From Amycolatopsis roodepoortensis (lineage in GTDB: Bacteria > Actinomycetota > Actinomycetes > Mycobacteriales > Pseudonocardiaceae), in contig NZ_JADBEJ010000005.1 in the NCBI RefSeq assembly GCF_014873915.1, forward strand, positions 2,728,001 through 2,792,000: 64,000 nucleotides of DNA. The letters run 5' to 3'. Below, piece after piece: positions 8,232-15,792 of the stretch. The notes beneath the pieces are model-generated. The model saw only the letters and a program-made list of their open reading frames with translations, was not told where the DNA came from and made no database searches. A program made the position numbers and the translations under genes. Position 1 is the stretch's first letter. Every line of letters starts with the position of its first letter.

Positions 8232-9614
8232 TTAGCGCGTCACCGCACTGTGCTGGGCAGCGGCACGGAAAGGGGCGCCGGTTGCGGCAGCCTGGTCAAT
8301 GTCGTCGTCAATCACGACGACATGGCGGCCGGCGGCGGCCAGGATGGAGGCGGCGATGGAGGCACGGTAGCCGGAGCGGCAGTGCACCCATACCTCGCCG
8401 GGGGGGACGTCGGTAAGCCGGTCGAGTAGGTCGTGCAGCGGGATGTGGACGGCGCCGTCCAGGTGACCGGTGGCCCATTCCTGGTTGCGGCGCACGTCGA
8501 GGACCACGACCGGACGGTGGTGGAGCACTGTGGCCAGGTCGGCGAAGTCCGCGACAGCCAACGACTCCAGGGGCGTGTCGCCGGACCACTCGTGCGGGTC
8601 GCCGGTGGCCGCGGCTTCGATGCGGTCGAGGCCGATGCGCACCAGTTCACGCTGCGCCTCGGCGACCTGCTCGGCGGTGTCGCCCAACAGTGTCAACGGG
8701 GTGCCCCAGGGGATCAGCCAGCCGAGGTAGGTGACGAAGTTGCCGTCGGCGCCGAAGTTGAGGGTGCCGGGAACGTGGCCGGCCGCGAACGCGGTCCGGG
8801 TGCGCAGGTCCACCACCCATTCACCGGACTCGAGGCGTCGGCGCAACTCGGGGGCGTCGGCCTGCTCCGGCGGGGACAGATCCGGCGCCTGTGGCCCAGC
8901 AGTGTTGAGCGGCATCATGTGGGTGTAGTAGGCCGGGTAGTCGTCCAGGCCCTGCAGCAGGGAGTGGACGTAGTCCTGCTCGTCCTGTGTCAGGGCGGGG
9001 TTGGTCTGCTTTTCCTGGCCGATGGTGGATTGCTCGCCCTGTGCCTGAGTGGCCGAGCAGAAGCTGCCGAACCCGTGGGTGGGGTAGATTTCCGCATCGT
9101 CGGGGAGTTCGGTGGCCAACCTCCGTGCCGAGCCGTACTGCGCGTGCGCGAGTTCTTCGGTGTGCACGGTCCCCAGCAGATCCGGCCGCCCGGTCGAGCC
9201 GTAGAGCAGCGAGCCGCCGGTGAACACCGCCGGTGGGCGGCCGGGGGTTTCCAGCACATAGGACAGATGCGTGAAGGTATGGCCTGGGGTGGTCAAGGCG
9301 CGTACCCGCATCGCCGGGCCGATCTGTACCTCGTCGCCGTCACTGATCGGCTGGCGATCGAAGGACACGGTGTCAGCCGCGTTGACGTGGTAGGCCGCTC
9401 CGGTGGCCTGCGCCAGTGCCAACCCTCCGGTCACGTAGTCGTTGTGAATGTGCGTTTCGAACACGTCGGTGACACACACACCCCGCTGCTGGGCGAGCGT
9501 GAGGAATCGGTCGATGTCGCGCTGCGGGTCCACCACGAACGCCACGTCGCCATCGGTGACTAGGTAGCTACGGTCGCCCAGCGTGGGCGTGTCGAGTGCG
9601 ATGATGTCTACCAT
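8232..9614 (-). CDS. Metallo-beta-lactamase fold persulfide dioxygenase-like protein with rhodanese domains
   Basis: A 460-residue fusion. The N-terminal half is a metallo-beta-lactamase fold with ETHIHNDY (H55, H57, D59), a TPGHT metal-binding segment near residue 110 and PTHGFG near 180, as in ETHE1/CstB-type persulfide dioxygenases. Two rhodanese-like domains follow. The first (about residues 245-330) lacks the active cysteine; the second carries it in HCRSGYRA (about residue 405). Such proteins oxidise glutathione or low-molecular-weight persulfides to sulfite, and the rhodanese moves sulfane sulfur. GAGGAG precedes the start. It probably belongs to the operon led by thioredoxin. Confidence 0.88.
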   Translation of the reverse strand: MVDIIALDTPTLGDRSYLVTDGDVAFVVDPQRDIDRFLTLAQQRGVCVTDVFETHIHNDYVTGGLALAQATGAAYHVNAADTVSFDRQPISDGDEVQIGPAMRVRALTTPGHTFTHLSYVLETPGRPPAVFTGGSLLYGSTGRPDLLGTVHTEELAHAQYGSARRLATELPDDAEIYPTHGFGSFCSATQAQGEQSTIGQEKQTNPALTQDEQDYVHSLLQGLDDYPAYYTHMMPLNTAGPQAPDLSPPEQADAPELRRRLESGEWVVDLRTRTAFAAGHVPGTLNFGADGNFVTYLGWLIPWGTPLTLLGDTAEQVAEAQRELVRIGLDRIEAAATGDPHEWSGDTPLESLAVADFADLATVLHHRPVVVLDVRRNQEWATGHLDGAVHIPLHDLLDRLTDVPPGEVWVHCRSGYRASIAASILAAAGRHVVVIDDDIDQAAATGAPFRAAAQHSAVTR

Positions 9615-9729
9615 CTTGCTTCTCCTCGTCTCACAATCTTCAGCTCAGACGTTGTCTGGTCGCAGGCCCCGCTCCACGGGATTCGGGTACTCGGCGTCCG
9701 CGCTGACGATCGCGATCGGATCATCACGG

Positions 9730-10089
9730 TCACTGTTCGGCGAGTTCTTGCCGAACCTGGCCCATATCGACCTCGCGGGCCTTCCCGATCAGGTCCTCGA
9801 GCGCACTCTCCGGCAGCGCACCGGGCTGCGCATACAGCACCACGCCATCACGCGCGACTATCAAGGTGGGAATCGAGGAGATACCGAACCGCGCCGCCAG
9901 TTCCGGCTGCGCCTCAGTGTCCACTTTGCCGAACCGGACATCCTCGTGACGCTCGGATGCGCGCTCGAACACCGGCGCGAACTGTCGGCACGGCCCGCAC
10001 CACGCCGCCCAGAAATCCACCAGCACCATGCCATCCGCGCTGATGACCTCGTCAAAAGTGTCATTAGCCAGCTCGATTGTTGCCATCAT
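9730..10089 (-). CDS. Thioredoxin
   Basis: A 119-residue thioredoxin with the active site WAAWCGPCRQF (C31, C34), the cis-proline segment SIPTL and conserved VDFWA. The start at ATG 10089 (tandem ATGs) is chosen for AAGGAGGTGC just upstream; the longer open frame would run through the operator. It is first in a minus-strand set followed by the persulfide dioxygenase-like gene and DUF302. A palindrome at 10103-10118 lies immediately upstream of its ribosome site, so it is probably controlled by the CsoR/CstR-like repressor. A role in reducing persulfides or disulfides made during sulfide stress is inferred. Confidence 0.92.
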   Translation of the reverse strand: MMATIELANDTFDEVISADGMVLVDFWAAWCGPCRQFAPVFERASERHEDVRFGKVDTEAQPELAARFGISSIPTLIVARDGVVLYAQPGALPESALEDLIGKAREVDMGQVRQELAEQ

Positions 10090-10102
10090 GCACCTCCTTC
10101 TC

Positions 10103-10118
10103 ATACCCCCCTGGGTAT
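10103..10118. promoter_or_regulatory. CsoR/CstR-type operator upstream of thioredoxin
   Basis: The 16-bp sequence ATACCCCCCTGGGTAT is a near-perfect palindrome of the ATACCCCnnGGGGTAT type. It sits 14 bp before the thioredoxin start, overlapping where its transcript or promoter must begin. CsoR-family repressors bind G-tract palindromes of this kind. Confidence 0.75.
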
Positions 10119-10183
10119 TATAACAGTCTCGCAGTGGCTGGCATTCCACGTATCGACCGCGCGGTCGTTCAGCTGGCGGCGAC

Positions 10184-10199
10184 ATACCCCCGGGCGTAC
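10184..10199. promoter_or_regulatory. Imperfect CsoR/CstR-type operator upstream of the PIG-L gene
   Basis: ATACCCCCGGGCGTAC matches the operator consensus at most positions, with the right arm degraded. It lies about 10 bp before the PIG-L start on the plus strand, so together with the site at 10103 it could control the divergent promoter region. Confidence 0.5.
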
Positions 10200-10208
10200 A
10201 ACGGTGGT

Positions 10209-10946
10209 ATGGGACAGGATGCGCAAGCAAGAAGCAGGGAAGAGCAGGCCCGTGACCTGCTCGACGCGGCAGACACCGTGCTCGCGGTGGTCGCGCACCC
10301 GGACGACGAATCGTTCGGACTTGGCGCGGTGCTCGACCACTTGGCCACTGCGGGAACGTCGGTGACGGTGCTGTGTTTCACCCACGGTGAGGCCTCCACC
10401 CTGGGCGGAGAGCACGCCGATCTGGGCGCATTACGGGCCGACGAGCTGGACGCGGCGGCCACAGTACTCGGTGTCAAGCGCAGCGTCCTGCTGGACTACC
10501 CCGACGGAGGCCTGACCGACGTGTCCGTGGACGAACTCGCCGGTCACGTCGAGTCGCTGGCCGCCGAGGTGAGACCGACCTACCTGCTGGCGTTCGACAC
10601 CACCGGCGTGACGTCCCACCCCGACCACGTCCGTGCCACCGAAGCTGCCCTGGCCACCGCCGACCATCTGGGTCTGCCCGTCCTCGGCTGGACGTTACCG
10701 GCCCAGGTCGCCGACCAGCTCAACCCGGAGTTCGGCAGCCCCCTGGTTGGCTCACCGCCTGACTTGGTCGACCTCACCCTGCCCGTCTCCCGGACACGCC
10801 ACCATCAAGCCATCGCCTGCCACCGTAGCCAGTCCACCGACAATCCACTCCTGCACCGGCGCCTGGACCTGCTCGGTGACACCGAACACCTCCGCCTGCT
10901 CCGCCCACACCGGCCGGCCCCGCGCGCTCGCGCGGACGACCACTGA
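10209..10946 (+). CDS. PIG-L/LmbE-family N-acetyl-sugar deacetylase (MshB-like)
   Basis: A 245-residue protein with the zinc site AHPDDE (residues 29-34) and SHPDHV near residue 140, the two signatures of PIG-L deacetylases such as MshB (mycothiol) and BshB (bacillithiol). The ATG at 10209 is the first start after the operator-like palindrome; its ribosome site is weak, so initiation may be near-leaderless. It is transcribed divergently from thioredoxin. Its presence in a thiol/persulfide island suggests action on a mycothiol conjugate or precursor, although MshB has many paralogues in actinomycetes. The last 173 bp overlap the 3' end of the convergent ctaG-like gene. Confidence 0.82.
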   Translation: MGQDAQARSREEQARDLLDAADTVLAVVAHPDDESFGLGAVLDHLATAGTSVTVLCFTHGEASTLGGEHADLGALRADELDAAATVLGVKRSVLLDYPDGGLTDVSVDELAGHVESLAAEVRPTYLLAFDTTGVTSHPDHVRATEAALATADHLGLPVLGWTLPAQVADQLNPEFGSPLVGSPPDLVDLTLPVSRTRHHQAIACHRSQSTDNPLLHRRLDLLGDTEHLRLLRPHRPAPRARADDH

Positions 10947-11784
10947 GGCCACGACTCAGGCTGGTGACCAAGCGGCCTGGGCCTGTCCGCGGTGGGGCGG
11001 GGTGCCGTTCGGGGCGCCAGGTGGCGACGAGGGCAGCGGCGAGGAGGAGTTCGGCGATGTCGCCGCCGTAGTACATGATCTCGGCGCCTCCCCGGACCTC
11101 GACGATCGGGGCGTGAATGTTGATCCAGAAGCCCCCGTACATCAACTGCGAGATCACGGCGTGCAGCGCGATGGCGCAGCCGAGGTAGACCAGCCGGGTG
11201 CGGACACCGGGCCGCGCGGGCGCGGGGTCGGGGCCGGCGATGGCGTAGGCGAACAGGTAGCCAGCGAAGAGGAAGTGGGCGTGCAGCAGCCAGTGACCGG
11301 TCGGCTGACTCGTCATCGCGGTGTAGAGCGGCGTGAAGTACAGCACCGCGAGGCTGCCGGTGGACAACATCAGGGCGGTTGCCGGGTGGGCCAGGAGATG
11401 GGCCGGGCGGCTGTGCAGGATGGCGGTCAGTTGGCGTCCGCGGAGCGTGGGCAGGGCCCGCAGCAGCACGGTGACAGGTGCACCAAGCACCAGGGCGAGT
11501 GGGGCATACATTCCAATGAGCAGGTGCTGCGCCATGTGGCCACGGAAGTCAGTGTGGGCCCATGCCGCGACCGGCGGCAGCAGCGCCACGGCCAGCAGGA
11601 AGAGCCCGGTGAGGAAACTGGCCGTGCGCCACCGGCTCCAGCCCTGCACCGGGTTGCTCACGCGGGCACGCCGTGCCAGGTAAAGATAGACCCCGGCACA
11701 GACGAGGAGCGTGAGCGTGACCAGCAGCAGCTGGATGGCACTGCTGGTTGCGCCATAATCAGGTGGATGCGGGTCGTGGCCCAT
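10774..11784 (-). CDS. CtaG/caa3-type cytochrome c oxidase assembly membrane protein, copy 1
   Basis: A polytopic membrane protein with the family motifs HMAQHLLIGMYAPLALVLGA and AEIMYYGGDIAELLLAA. Members assist copper delivery and assembly of heme-copper oxidases. The start at 11784 overlaps the DUF2243 stop (ATGA), so the two are coupled. Residues after about 280 become Gly/Arg-rich with no membrane character and are antisense to the PIG-L gene. The normal stop has probably been lost and the frame reads through by about 57 codons. Function is by family; the tail is likely unnatural. Confidence 0.82.
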   Translation of the reverse strand: MGHDPHPPDYGATSSAIQLLLVTLTLLVCAGVYLYLARRARVSNPVQGWSRWRTASFLTGLFLLAVALLPPVAAWAHTDFRGHMAQHLLIGMYAPLALVLGAPVTVLLRALPTLRGRQLTAILHSRPAHLLAHPATALMLSTGSLAVLYFTPLYTAMTSQPTGHWLLHAHFLFAGYLFAYAIAGPDPAPARPGVRTRLVYLGCAIALHAVISQLMYGGFWINIHAPIVEVRGGAEIMYYGGDIAELLLAAALVATWRPERHPAPPRTGPGRLVTSLSRGLSGRPRERAGPAGVGGAGGGVRCHRAGPGAGAGVDCRWTGYGGRRWLDGGVSGRRAG

Positions 11785-12344
11785 CAGTCATGTCGTCCTG
11801 CCTGCCCACCGCTGACAGCGTGGGGGTCGACGGGTCGGCCACTGCGCTGGAGCAGGTAGCCGCCGACGAGCAGGAACGCGCCCATGACGAGGAAGCCGAG
11901 GTCCCACCACAGCTGATGAGGGCCGCCGTGAACGTGATGGATCCCCAGGATGTGGTGGTCCAGGACACCTTCGACGAGATTGAAGATGCCCCAGCCCGCC
12001 AGGATCCAGCCCCACAGCACGCGGGAAGTCCACACCTGGCGGCGGTTGTGGGTGACCCGGGAGTACAGGATAGCCAAGCCCAGCAGGACGGCGAGCCAGC
12101 ACACGGTGTGGAAGACGCCATCCCAGACGGTGTTCATCTCCAGGCCCGACACCGTTTCGGGATCGTAGTACTCTACTCCGATATTGTCGGTGTTCGTGCT
12201 GGTCAGCATATGATGCCATTGCAGCAGCTGGTGCAACAGGATGCCGTCGACGAACCCGCCGAGCCCCACGCCCAGCACGATGCCCGGCAGTTGGAGGCCT
12301 GCCGGCGCCGCGCCTACGGGAGCCTGCCTCTCCGCACTCGTCAT
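11784..12344 (-). CDS. DUF2243 membrane protein, copy 1
   Basis: A 186-residue protein with four membrane spans and the DUF2243 signatures GFVDGILLHQLLQWHHM near the N-terminus and FNLVEGVLDHHILGIHHVH in the middle, rich in histidines placed near membrane borders. DUF2243 has no proven function but occurs almost always next to CtaG-type proteins, as here. The histidines could bind heme or copper. It follows the second DUF302 gene by 57 bp in the same direction. Confidence 0.85.
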   Translation of the reverse strand: MTSAERQAPVGAAPAGLQLPGIVLGVGLGGFVDGILLHQLLQWHHMLTSTNTDNIGVEYYDPETVSGLEMNTVWDGVFHTVCWLAVLLGLAILYSRVTHNRRQVWTSRVLWGWILAGWGIFNLVEGVLDHHILGIHHVHGGPHQLWWDLGFLVMGAFLLVGGYLLQRSGRPVDPHAVSGGQAGRHD

Positions 12345-12401
12345 CGTGTTCCCTCTCTTGTGGACAACTGTCGCGTCCTTCCCGGCGCCCCTGCGCTACG
12401 G

Positions 12402-12794
12402 TCAGGCAGCGAGTGCCTGCAGGGCGGCGTGGATGCGTTGTCCGGCGTCGTCGGCGATGGACTGGAGCTCGTCGAGTTCGGGCACGGTGACCATGACCTG
12501 AGGGTCGAGGGCCTGCACCAGGGTCTGGTTGTCGCCAGCGGCGCGGACCACGACGTTGCAGGGCAGCAGCAGTCCGATTTGCCGGTCGATGTCGAGGGCG
12601 CGGTGCGCGAGCTGGGGATTGCACGCACCGAGGATGACGTACTGCTCCATGTCCGCGTCGAGCTTGTTCTTCAGGGTGGCCTGCACGTCGATCTCGGTGA
12701 GCGTGCCGAACCCCTGCTCCTGAAAGGCTTCCTTCACCGTCGGCACGGCCTGCTCATACGGCAGGTCAAGGGTAATAGTACGGGCGTAATCCAT
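12402..12794 (-). CDS. DUF302-family protein, copy 2
   Basis: A 130-residue DUF302 protein starting at ATG 12794 with GGAGG 6 bases upstream. Residues 1-120 match copy 1 (7741-8142) at about nine in ten positions, including GACNP and LPCNV; only the last ten residues differ. It lies 28 bp after the metallo-beta-lactamase/rhodanese gene, the same gene order as copy 1, so a whole block may have been duplicated and then diverged. Confidence 0.88.
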   Translation of the reverse strand: MDYARTITLDLPYEQAVPTVKEAFQEQGFGTLTEIDVQATLKNKLDADMEQYVILGACNPQLAHRALDIDRQIGLLLPCNVVVRAAGDNQTLVQALDPQVMVTVPELDELQSIADDAGQRIHAALQALAA

Positions 12795-12822
12795 CGCAGT
12801 CCTCCATGAGAGAGCGCTTGTG

Positions 12823-14220
12823 TCAGGTTGTGGTCGGGTAGCTCGCACGCTGCCACGCGGTCATACCGCCGGCGACGTTGATCACCGGGATGTCGCGTTC
12901 TCGCGCGAGCAGGCTGGCGGCGACCGACGAGCGGTAGCCGCTGCCGCACGTGACGGCGACAGGTTTGTCCGCGGGGACCTCGTCGAGCCGGTCGGGTAGT
13001 TCGGCGCCGGTGATGAACGTGGCGCCGGTGACGTGGCCGGCGGCCCACTCGGCGGGCTGACGCACGTCGAGCAGGGTGATCGCGTCCTCGTCAAGCCTGC
13101 GTTTCAGCTCGTCCACCGTGATCTGCGGGGTGCGGTCGAGCGACCGTGCCGAGGTGCGCCAAGCGCTCATGCCCCCGGCCAGCCACCCGACGGGCATGCG
13201 GTAGCCGATCCGAAGTAGCTGCCAGACCGTCTCCCACAGATCCCCAGGGCGGTCGAGCACGAGCAGGATCTCCGCGTCGGCGGGGAGCACGGTGCCGGCC
13301 CAGGTGGCGAAGGACGAGCCGAGGCCCACGTTGACGGCGCCGGGGATGTGGCCACCGCCGAAGGCTTCCGACGAGCGGGTGTCGAGCACGACGGCGCCAC
13401 CGTCGAGGGCAGCGGCGACGTCATCGGGTGGTAACGGCGGCGGCTCGGTGAGTACGCCGAGGGGGTCGACGCCGGCCATGTTCTGGGTGCGCATACGCCG
13501 CCAGTACGGGGGCACGGCGGGGAGGTTGTCCAGCCGGATGCATTGCCGCACGAATTCGTCTTTCTCGGCGACCTCGGCCAGGGTCGCGTTCGTGCGTTTC
13601 TCGTATCCGAGTGTGGTCGACAGGCGGGACCCGATGTTGCCGCCGCACAGTGATCCGGCCACGTGTGTGGGGAACACTTCGACGTGGTCGGGCAGCGTGA
13701 GCAGCTTGGTCTGGATCGTGTCGCAGTAGACCTCGGCGTGGCGGCGGGCCTGCTCCTGGCCACCGAGCAGGTCGGGGCGGGCGAGGTCACCGACAAGCAG
13801 CGCCCCGCCGGAGAGCAACAATGCCGGGGTATCGGCGCTGGCGGAGCGATCGTAGACGAGCAGGCTGATGTGCTCGGGGGTGTGCCCGGGCGTGTGCATC
13901 ACTTCGATGCCGACGTCGCCGAATTCGATCTGCTCGCCGTCGGCGATCGGCCGGTGTGCGTAACTCAGCTCGCCGGCGGCTGAACCCCATACCTGCGGCG
14001 GGTGCGCGGATCCGGCCAGTTCGCCTAACCCGGACAGGTAGTCGTTGTGCCCGTGGGAGTCACACGCGTAGGTGATTCGAAACCCCCGGTCGCGAGCCGT
14101 CTGTCGATAGACCTCCACATCGCGGCGGGGGTCGAACACCAGCGCCTGACCGGTCTTCTCGTCCCCGATCAGGTAGGAGGCGTGTCCGAGACTGTTGAGG
14201 TAGAACTGCTGGAACCACAT
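12823..14220 (-). CDS. Metallo-beta-lactamase/double rhodanese protein (persulfide dioxygenase or sulfurtransferase type)
   Basis: A 465-residue protein. The metal-binding region reads DSHGHNDYLSG (H56, H58, D60), followed by a TPGHTPEH segment and PTHVAGS. The first rhodanese-like domain (about 270-360) has no active cysteine. The second ends the protein and carries VTCGSGYRSS (about residue 425). It differs clearly from the copy at 8232-9614 (GHNDY versus IHNDY and a different linker), so the two are paralogues rather than a fresh duplication. It stops 28 bp before DUF302 copy 2 and begins 4 bp after the single rhodanese gene, so the three are surely co-transcribed. Confidence 0.87.
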   Translation of the reverse strand: MWFQQFYLNSLGHASYLIGDEKTGQALVFDPRRDVEVYRQTARDRGFRITYACDSHGHNDYLSGLGELAGSAHPPQVWGSAAGELSYAHRPIADGEQIEFGDVGIEVMHTPGHTPEHISLLVYDRSASADTPALLLSGGALLVGDLARPDLLGGQEQARRHAEVYCDTIQTKLLTLPDHVEVFPTHVAGSLCGGNIGSRLSTTLGYEKRTNATLAEVAEKDEFVRQCIRLDNLPAVPPYWRRMRTQNMAGVDPLGVLTEPPPLPPDDVAAALDGGAVVLDTRSSEAFGGGHIPGAVNVGLGSSFATWAGTVLPADAEILLVLDRPGDLWETVWQLLRIGYRMPVGWLAGGMSAWRTSARSLDRTPQITVDELKRRLDEDAITLLDVRQPAEWAAGHVTGATFITGAELPDRLDEVPADKPVAVTCGSGYRSSVAASLLARERDIPVINVAGGMTAWQRASYPTTT

Positions 14221-14223
14221 GGT

Positions 14224-14544
14224 TCACGCCACCCTTCCCGGCTTGCCGTCAGGGGTGGTGAAGGGGAGTGCGGCCTCCTGCCATGCCTGCATCCCACCGT
14301 CGGTGTTCTCCGCGGAATAACCCTGTTGCCGCAGGAATTCGGCTGCCTGTCCACTGCGGTGACCGCTGCGGCACACGGTCACCACGGGCCGCGTGGTGTC
14401 GAGCTCGGTGAGCCGGGTGGGCACCTCGGCCATCGGAATGTGCCGGGCGCTCTCGATGCGGCCGGCCTGCCATTCCTCGGGCTCGCGCACGTCCACCAGC
14501 TGTACCTCGTTTCGTCGCCGGTAGAGCTCCTCGACCTGCATCAT
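14224..14544 (-). CDS. Single-domain rhodanese sulfurtransferase
   Basis: A 106-residue rhodanese with VDVREPEEWQAGRI, the active-site loop VCRSGHRSG and DGGMQAWQEA. The start at ATG 14544 is preceded by AAAGGAG; longer frames reach into the exporter gene and are not needed. Single rhodaneses accept sulfane sulfur from persulfides and pass it to thiols or cyanide. It sits between TauE and the metallo-beta-lactamase/rhodanese gene in one operon, the arrangement of cst-type sulfide detoxification loci. Confidence 0.9.
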   Translation of the reverse strand: MMQVEELYRRRNEVQLVDVREPEEWQAGRIESARHIPMAEVPTRLTELDTTRPVVTVCRSGHRSGQAAEFLRQQGYSAENTDGGMQAWQEAALPFTTPDGKPGRVA

Positions 14545-14570
14545 CCACTCCTTTCTTTCCGTCTGATTTC

Positions 14571-15413
14571 TCATGTCAGCGCGCTGGTGTTGATCAGGGC
14601 CTGAACCGCGACGAACACCGCGACCGCGATCACCAGGTAGGCGAACCAGCGGCGCAAACGGTCGGCGTCCACGCGGCCGGCAAGCCTGCCCGAGGCCACC
14701 GACGCCGCGAGGGCGGCGATCGTGAAGGCCGCGACCACGGGATAGTCCAGTTCGGTCACCGCGTCCCAGTGAGCCGCCAGTCCGGCGATCGAGTTGATCG
14801 TCACGATGAGCAGGGAGGTGGCAACCGCGGCCGGCATGTCCAGCCCGAGCATCAGGACCAGGGCGGGCACTACGAGGAAGCCGCCGCCGACGCCGAACAG
14901 GCCGGTCAAGAATCCGACGGCCGCACCCACACCCAGTGCCCGGGGCAGACACGAGCGCCAGTTCACCCTCCCACCAGAGACGGTGCACGCCCCGCGCGGT
15001 TCGGTCGGCCCGAGCAGCATCCGCACCGCCGCGGCCACCATCACGACGGCAAACGCCAGCAGCAGCACCTGCGCGGACACCAGCCGGCCCACGGCTGCTC
15101 CACCGAAGGCCGCTCCCGCGCCTGCCGCACCGAACACCCCCGCAATCGGCCACCGCACAATGCCCTGACGTAACCGGGGGACGACCCCACCCATCGCCGA
15201 AAGCCCCACCATCACCAACGACGCCGGGATCGCCTGGCGCACCGGCTCGCCCATCCCGTAGACCAGGGCGGGCACCGCCAAAATGGACCCACCCGCGCCG
15301 AGCAGACCCAGCGTCACGCCGATCACAAGCCCGAAACCCGCCGCGAGGATCACCCGAGCCCACCAGCGACCGGAACACGTGCTCCAGCTGTTCCGACGGG
15401 CGGCTGCATCCAC
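14571..15413 (-). CDS. TauE/SafE-family sulfite/anion exporter
   Basis: A 280-residue polytopic protein built of two similar halves, each with a Gly-rich loop (LGLLGAGGSILAVPALV and TGLFGVGGGFLVVPALV), the hallmark of the TauE/SafE (4-TMS sulfite exporter) family. In persulfide-detoxification operons this family exports the sulfite made by the dioxygenase. It is the first gene of the minus-strand operon that continues with rhodanese and the metallo-beta-lactamase/rhodanese protein. An operator-like palindrome lies 23 bp upstream of the start. Confidence 0.9.
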   Translation of the reverse strand: MDAAARRNSWSTCSGRWWARVILAAGFGLVIGVTLGLLGAGGSILAVPALVYGMGEPVRQAIPASLVMVGLSAMGGVVPRLRQGIVRWPIAGVFGAAGAGAAFGGAAVGRLVSAQVLLLAFAVVMVAAAVRMLLGPTEPRGACTVSGGRVNWRSCLPRALGVGAAVGFLTGLFGVGGGFLVVPALVLMLGLDMPAAVATSLLIVTINSIAGLAAHWDAVTELDYPVVAAFTIAALAASVASGRLAGRVDADRLRRWFAYLVIAVAVFVAVQALINTSALT

Positions 15414-15435
15414 GTCCTCCCTTCATCCTGCCCGA

Positions 15436-15451
15436 CTACCCGTGGGGGTAT
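15436..15451. promoter_or_regulatory. CsoR/CstR-type operator upstream of the TauE operon
   Basis: CTACCCGTGGGGGTAT matches the palindromic consensus ATACCCCnnGGGGTAT with an intact right arm and small changes on the left. It is placed just upstream of the TauE start on the minus strand. Confidence 0.65.
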
Positions 15452-15572
15452 CCGGCGAAACACCGCTCACCTACTGCTGCAACGCGCCCCTGCCACTACT
15501 GGCGAACCGCAGCTCGGGCAGCGGTCTGACACGCAAGCGCAGGCCCTCCCCTTCACCCACGCCCGCACGACG

Positions 15573-15588
15573 ATACCCCATGGGGTAT
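15573..15588. promoter_or_regulatory. Perfect CsoR/CstR-type operator in the TauE-MmpL divergent region
   Basis: ATACCCCATGGGGTAT is a perfect 16-bp palindrome and the best match in the window. It lies in the 380-bp region between divergent tauE and mmpL transcripts, about 30 bp before a possible small gene on the plus strand. Confidence 0.8.
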
Positions 15589-15620
15589 TTTTTGGTAGTG
15601 TCGTTCGAGGAGATACCCAC

Positions 15621-15716
15621 ATGCGGAAGATCCGGCGGCTCGGGGATCCGCTTCCTCGACGGCGCCGACGTTGTTGCGACGGCGCAGCAGAACCTGGCAC
15701 TCCAGGCGCCACCTGA
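15621..15716 (+). CDS. Possible 31-residue basic, Cys-containing leader peptide
   Basis: A short frame from ATG 15621 with GAGGAG 9 bases upstream. It is arginine-rich in the middle (five in a row) with an adjacent Cys-Cys pair. It lies directly downstream of the perfect operator and 76 bp upstream of mmpL. It could be a small protein or leader of the regulon, or chance; no family is recognised. Confidence 0.3.
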   Translation: MRKIRRLGDPLPRRRRRCCDGAAEPGTPGAT

Positions 15717-15792
15717 TCGAGCGTCCCCGGCACGGGGCCGCGGTGGCACATGCCCGACGACATACCCCTAGTCCATATCTGGAGGAAACCGG

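Noticed and set aside
9615..9729. Possible small gene ending in VSADAEYPNPVERGL
   Set aside because: The codon pattern looks coding but the frame has no start codon before it merges with the thioredoxin gene.
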